A stretch of 64,000 nucleotides of DNA from Thermus sp. CCB_US3_UF1 (GTDB lineage Bacteria > Deinococcota > Deinococci > Deinococcales > Thermaceae). The notes under the pieces are model-generated. The model ran no database searches and was not told where the DNA came from. It saw only the letters and a list, made by a program, of their open reading frames with translations. Where the stretch lies: positions 1,116,001-1,180,000 of the forward strand of contig NC_017278.1 of the NCBI RefSeq assembly GCF_000236585.1, in the 5' to 3' direction. Shown here one piece after another: positions 62,747 through 64,000 of this stretch (its first letter is position 1; each line of letters begins with the position of its first letter). The translations under genes were made by a program, and so were the position numbers.

Positions 62747-63490
62747 TCAGATGACCTTGGCCTCTTCGTGGAGGAGCCTCACCAGCTCCTCCGCTGCCTG
62801 GACGGGATCCTTGCCGTCCAGCACCTTTCCTAGACGGGCCTTCTCCTGGATGCCCTCTTCCAGGATCTCCACCCGGGGGTTCCCGGCGAAGGCCACCTTC
62901 TTGATCTCCTTCTTCTTGGCCTTCATGATCCCGGGGAGGGTGGGGTAGCGGGGCTCGTTCAGGCCCTGCTGGGTGGTGAAGACCGCGGGCAGGGGGACCC
63001 TTACCCATTCCGCCCCCTCGTCCAGGTCATGCTTGGCCTTGGCGGTGGCCCCCTCCAGCTCGAGGACGGTGGTCCAGGCCACCACCGGGACCCCCAGGGC
63101 CTCCGCCAGGGCACCGCCTAGGGCCTGGCTGTCCCAGTCCGCCTGCTGCCCCCCGGTGAGGATCAGGCTGGGGGCCTCCTCCCGCAGCACCGGGGCCAAG
63201 GCCTCGGCGGCGGTGACGGGGTCGGCGTAGCCCTCGTAGACCACGTGCACCCCCCGGTCCATGCCCATGGCCAAGGCGGTGCGGATGGCCTCCTCGGTGC
63301 GCTCGGGGCCAAAGCCCACCACGACCGCCTCGCCGCCATGCTTTTCCTTGAGGCGGAGGGCCTCTTCCACCGCGTACTCGTCCATCTGGTCCAGGATCAG
63401 GGTGGCCCCGGAGAGGTCCACCCGGCCTCCTTGGACCTTGAGTCTGCTCTCCCCGTCGGGAACCTGCCGGATCACCGCTACGAACTTCAT
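62747..63490 (-). CDS. etfB: electron transfer flavoprotein beta subunit
   Basis: A 247-residue ETF-beta. MKFVAVIRQVPDGESRLKVQGG opens the AMP-binding domain; NQMDEYAVEEAL-like sequence (LDQMDEYAVEEALRLKEKHG, ~38), VVYEGYADPVTAAEALAPVL near 90, LILTGGQQADWDSQALGGALAEALG (in part) near 115 and LPAVFTTQQGLNEPRYPTLPGIMKAKKKEI (in part) near 173 are characteristic. It pairs with EtfA. ATG at 63490 has AGGAGG upstream. It follows the acyl-CoA dehydrogenase gene by 14 nt, forming an acd-etfB-etfA operon. Confidence 0.96.
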   Translation of the reverse strand: MKFVAVIRQVPDGESRLKVQGGRVDLSGATLILDQMDEYAVEEALRLKEKHGGEAVVVGFGPERTEEAIRTALAMGMDRGVHVVYEGYADPVTAAEALAPVLREEAPSLILTGGQQADWDSQALGGALAEALGVPVVAWTTVLELEGATAKAKHDLDEGAEWVRVPLPAVFTTQQGLNEPRYPTLPGIMKAKKKEIKKVAFAGNPRVEILEEGIQEKARLGKVLDGKDPVQAAEELVRLLHEEAKVI

Positions 63491-63504
63491 CCCCTTGCCT
63501 CCTT

Positions 63505-64000
<496 letters not shown>

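Overview
The window comes from a Thermus-type chromosome. It is very GC-rich, with G/C at almost every third codon position. Several proteins look like close relatives of characterised Thermus thermophilus enzymes: SerRS, the M29 aminopeptidase, PolX, family-5 uracil-DNA glycosylase and AroH chorismate mutase. Genes are packed tightly on both strands, and many starts overlap the preceding stop. No rRNA, tRNA or CRISPR array is visible, and no gap without a gene exceeds about 130 bp. The first and last genes are cut by the window edges.

Layout. (1) 0-9.5 kb: a sugar locus. A LacI regulator heads an operon with a binding protein, two unusually large permeases and a debranching-type glucosidase. 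Divergently, a GH130 glycoside phosphorylase overlaps a phosphohexomutase by ATGA. (2) 9.5-13.2 kb: an exported protein of unknown function, a GT2 glycosyltransferase, SurE, and a pyruvate-kinase-like paralogue. (3) 13.2-17.5 kb: a UgpB/E/A-type glycerol-3-phosphate importer whose ugpE is split by a 1,258-bp IS256-family element, with exact target duplication and terminal repeats. (4) 17.5-20.3 kb: a hemin (HmuTUV) importer. (5) 20.3-28.7 kb: a TIM-barrel isomerase, AroH, a PIG-L deacetylase, and a seven-gene minus-strand run: DUF554, gatC, serS, enolase-superfamily racemase, GNAT, amidohydrolase, ClC. (6) 28.7-35.2 kb: MnmC-type methyltransferase, then an envelope group (polysaccharide deacetylase, MFS, GT2, GT4, LpxB-like) and pyroglutamyl peptidase. 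(7) 35.3-44.4 kb: DegV, Mfd, and a fadN-fadA-fadE beta-oxidation operon. (8) 44.4-50.1 kb: CysS, Hsp33 with an added zinc ribbon, a universal stress protein, a Cys/Met PLP enzyme, the aminopeptidase and a 46-residue membrane protein. (9) 50.2-57.3 kb: pyruvate:ferredoxin oxidoreductase with a DHOD-like partner, a small winged-helix protein, PolX and uracil-DNA glycosylase. (10) 57.4-64 kb: a large surface lipoprotein, a LuxR-type regulator, an acyl-CoA carboxylase beta subunit, a membrane coiled-coil protein, and an ETF/acyl-CoA dehydrogenase operon.

Together the genes suggest a heterotrophic thermophile that imports sugars, glycerol-phosphate and heme, oxidises fatty acids, and carries repair functions (Mfd, PolX, UDG).

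Two window-wide patterns stand out. Many genes have a TANNNT -10 element only 5-9 nt from the start codon, which implies leaderless mRNAs; in several divergent pairs the two -10 elements overlap or nearly touch. The palindrome CCTCGAGG occurs at least 47 times, far above composition expectation and, where checked, in one codon phase.
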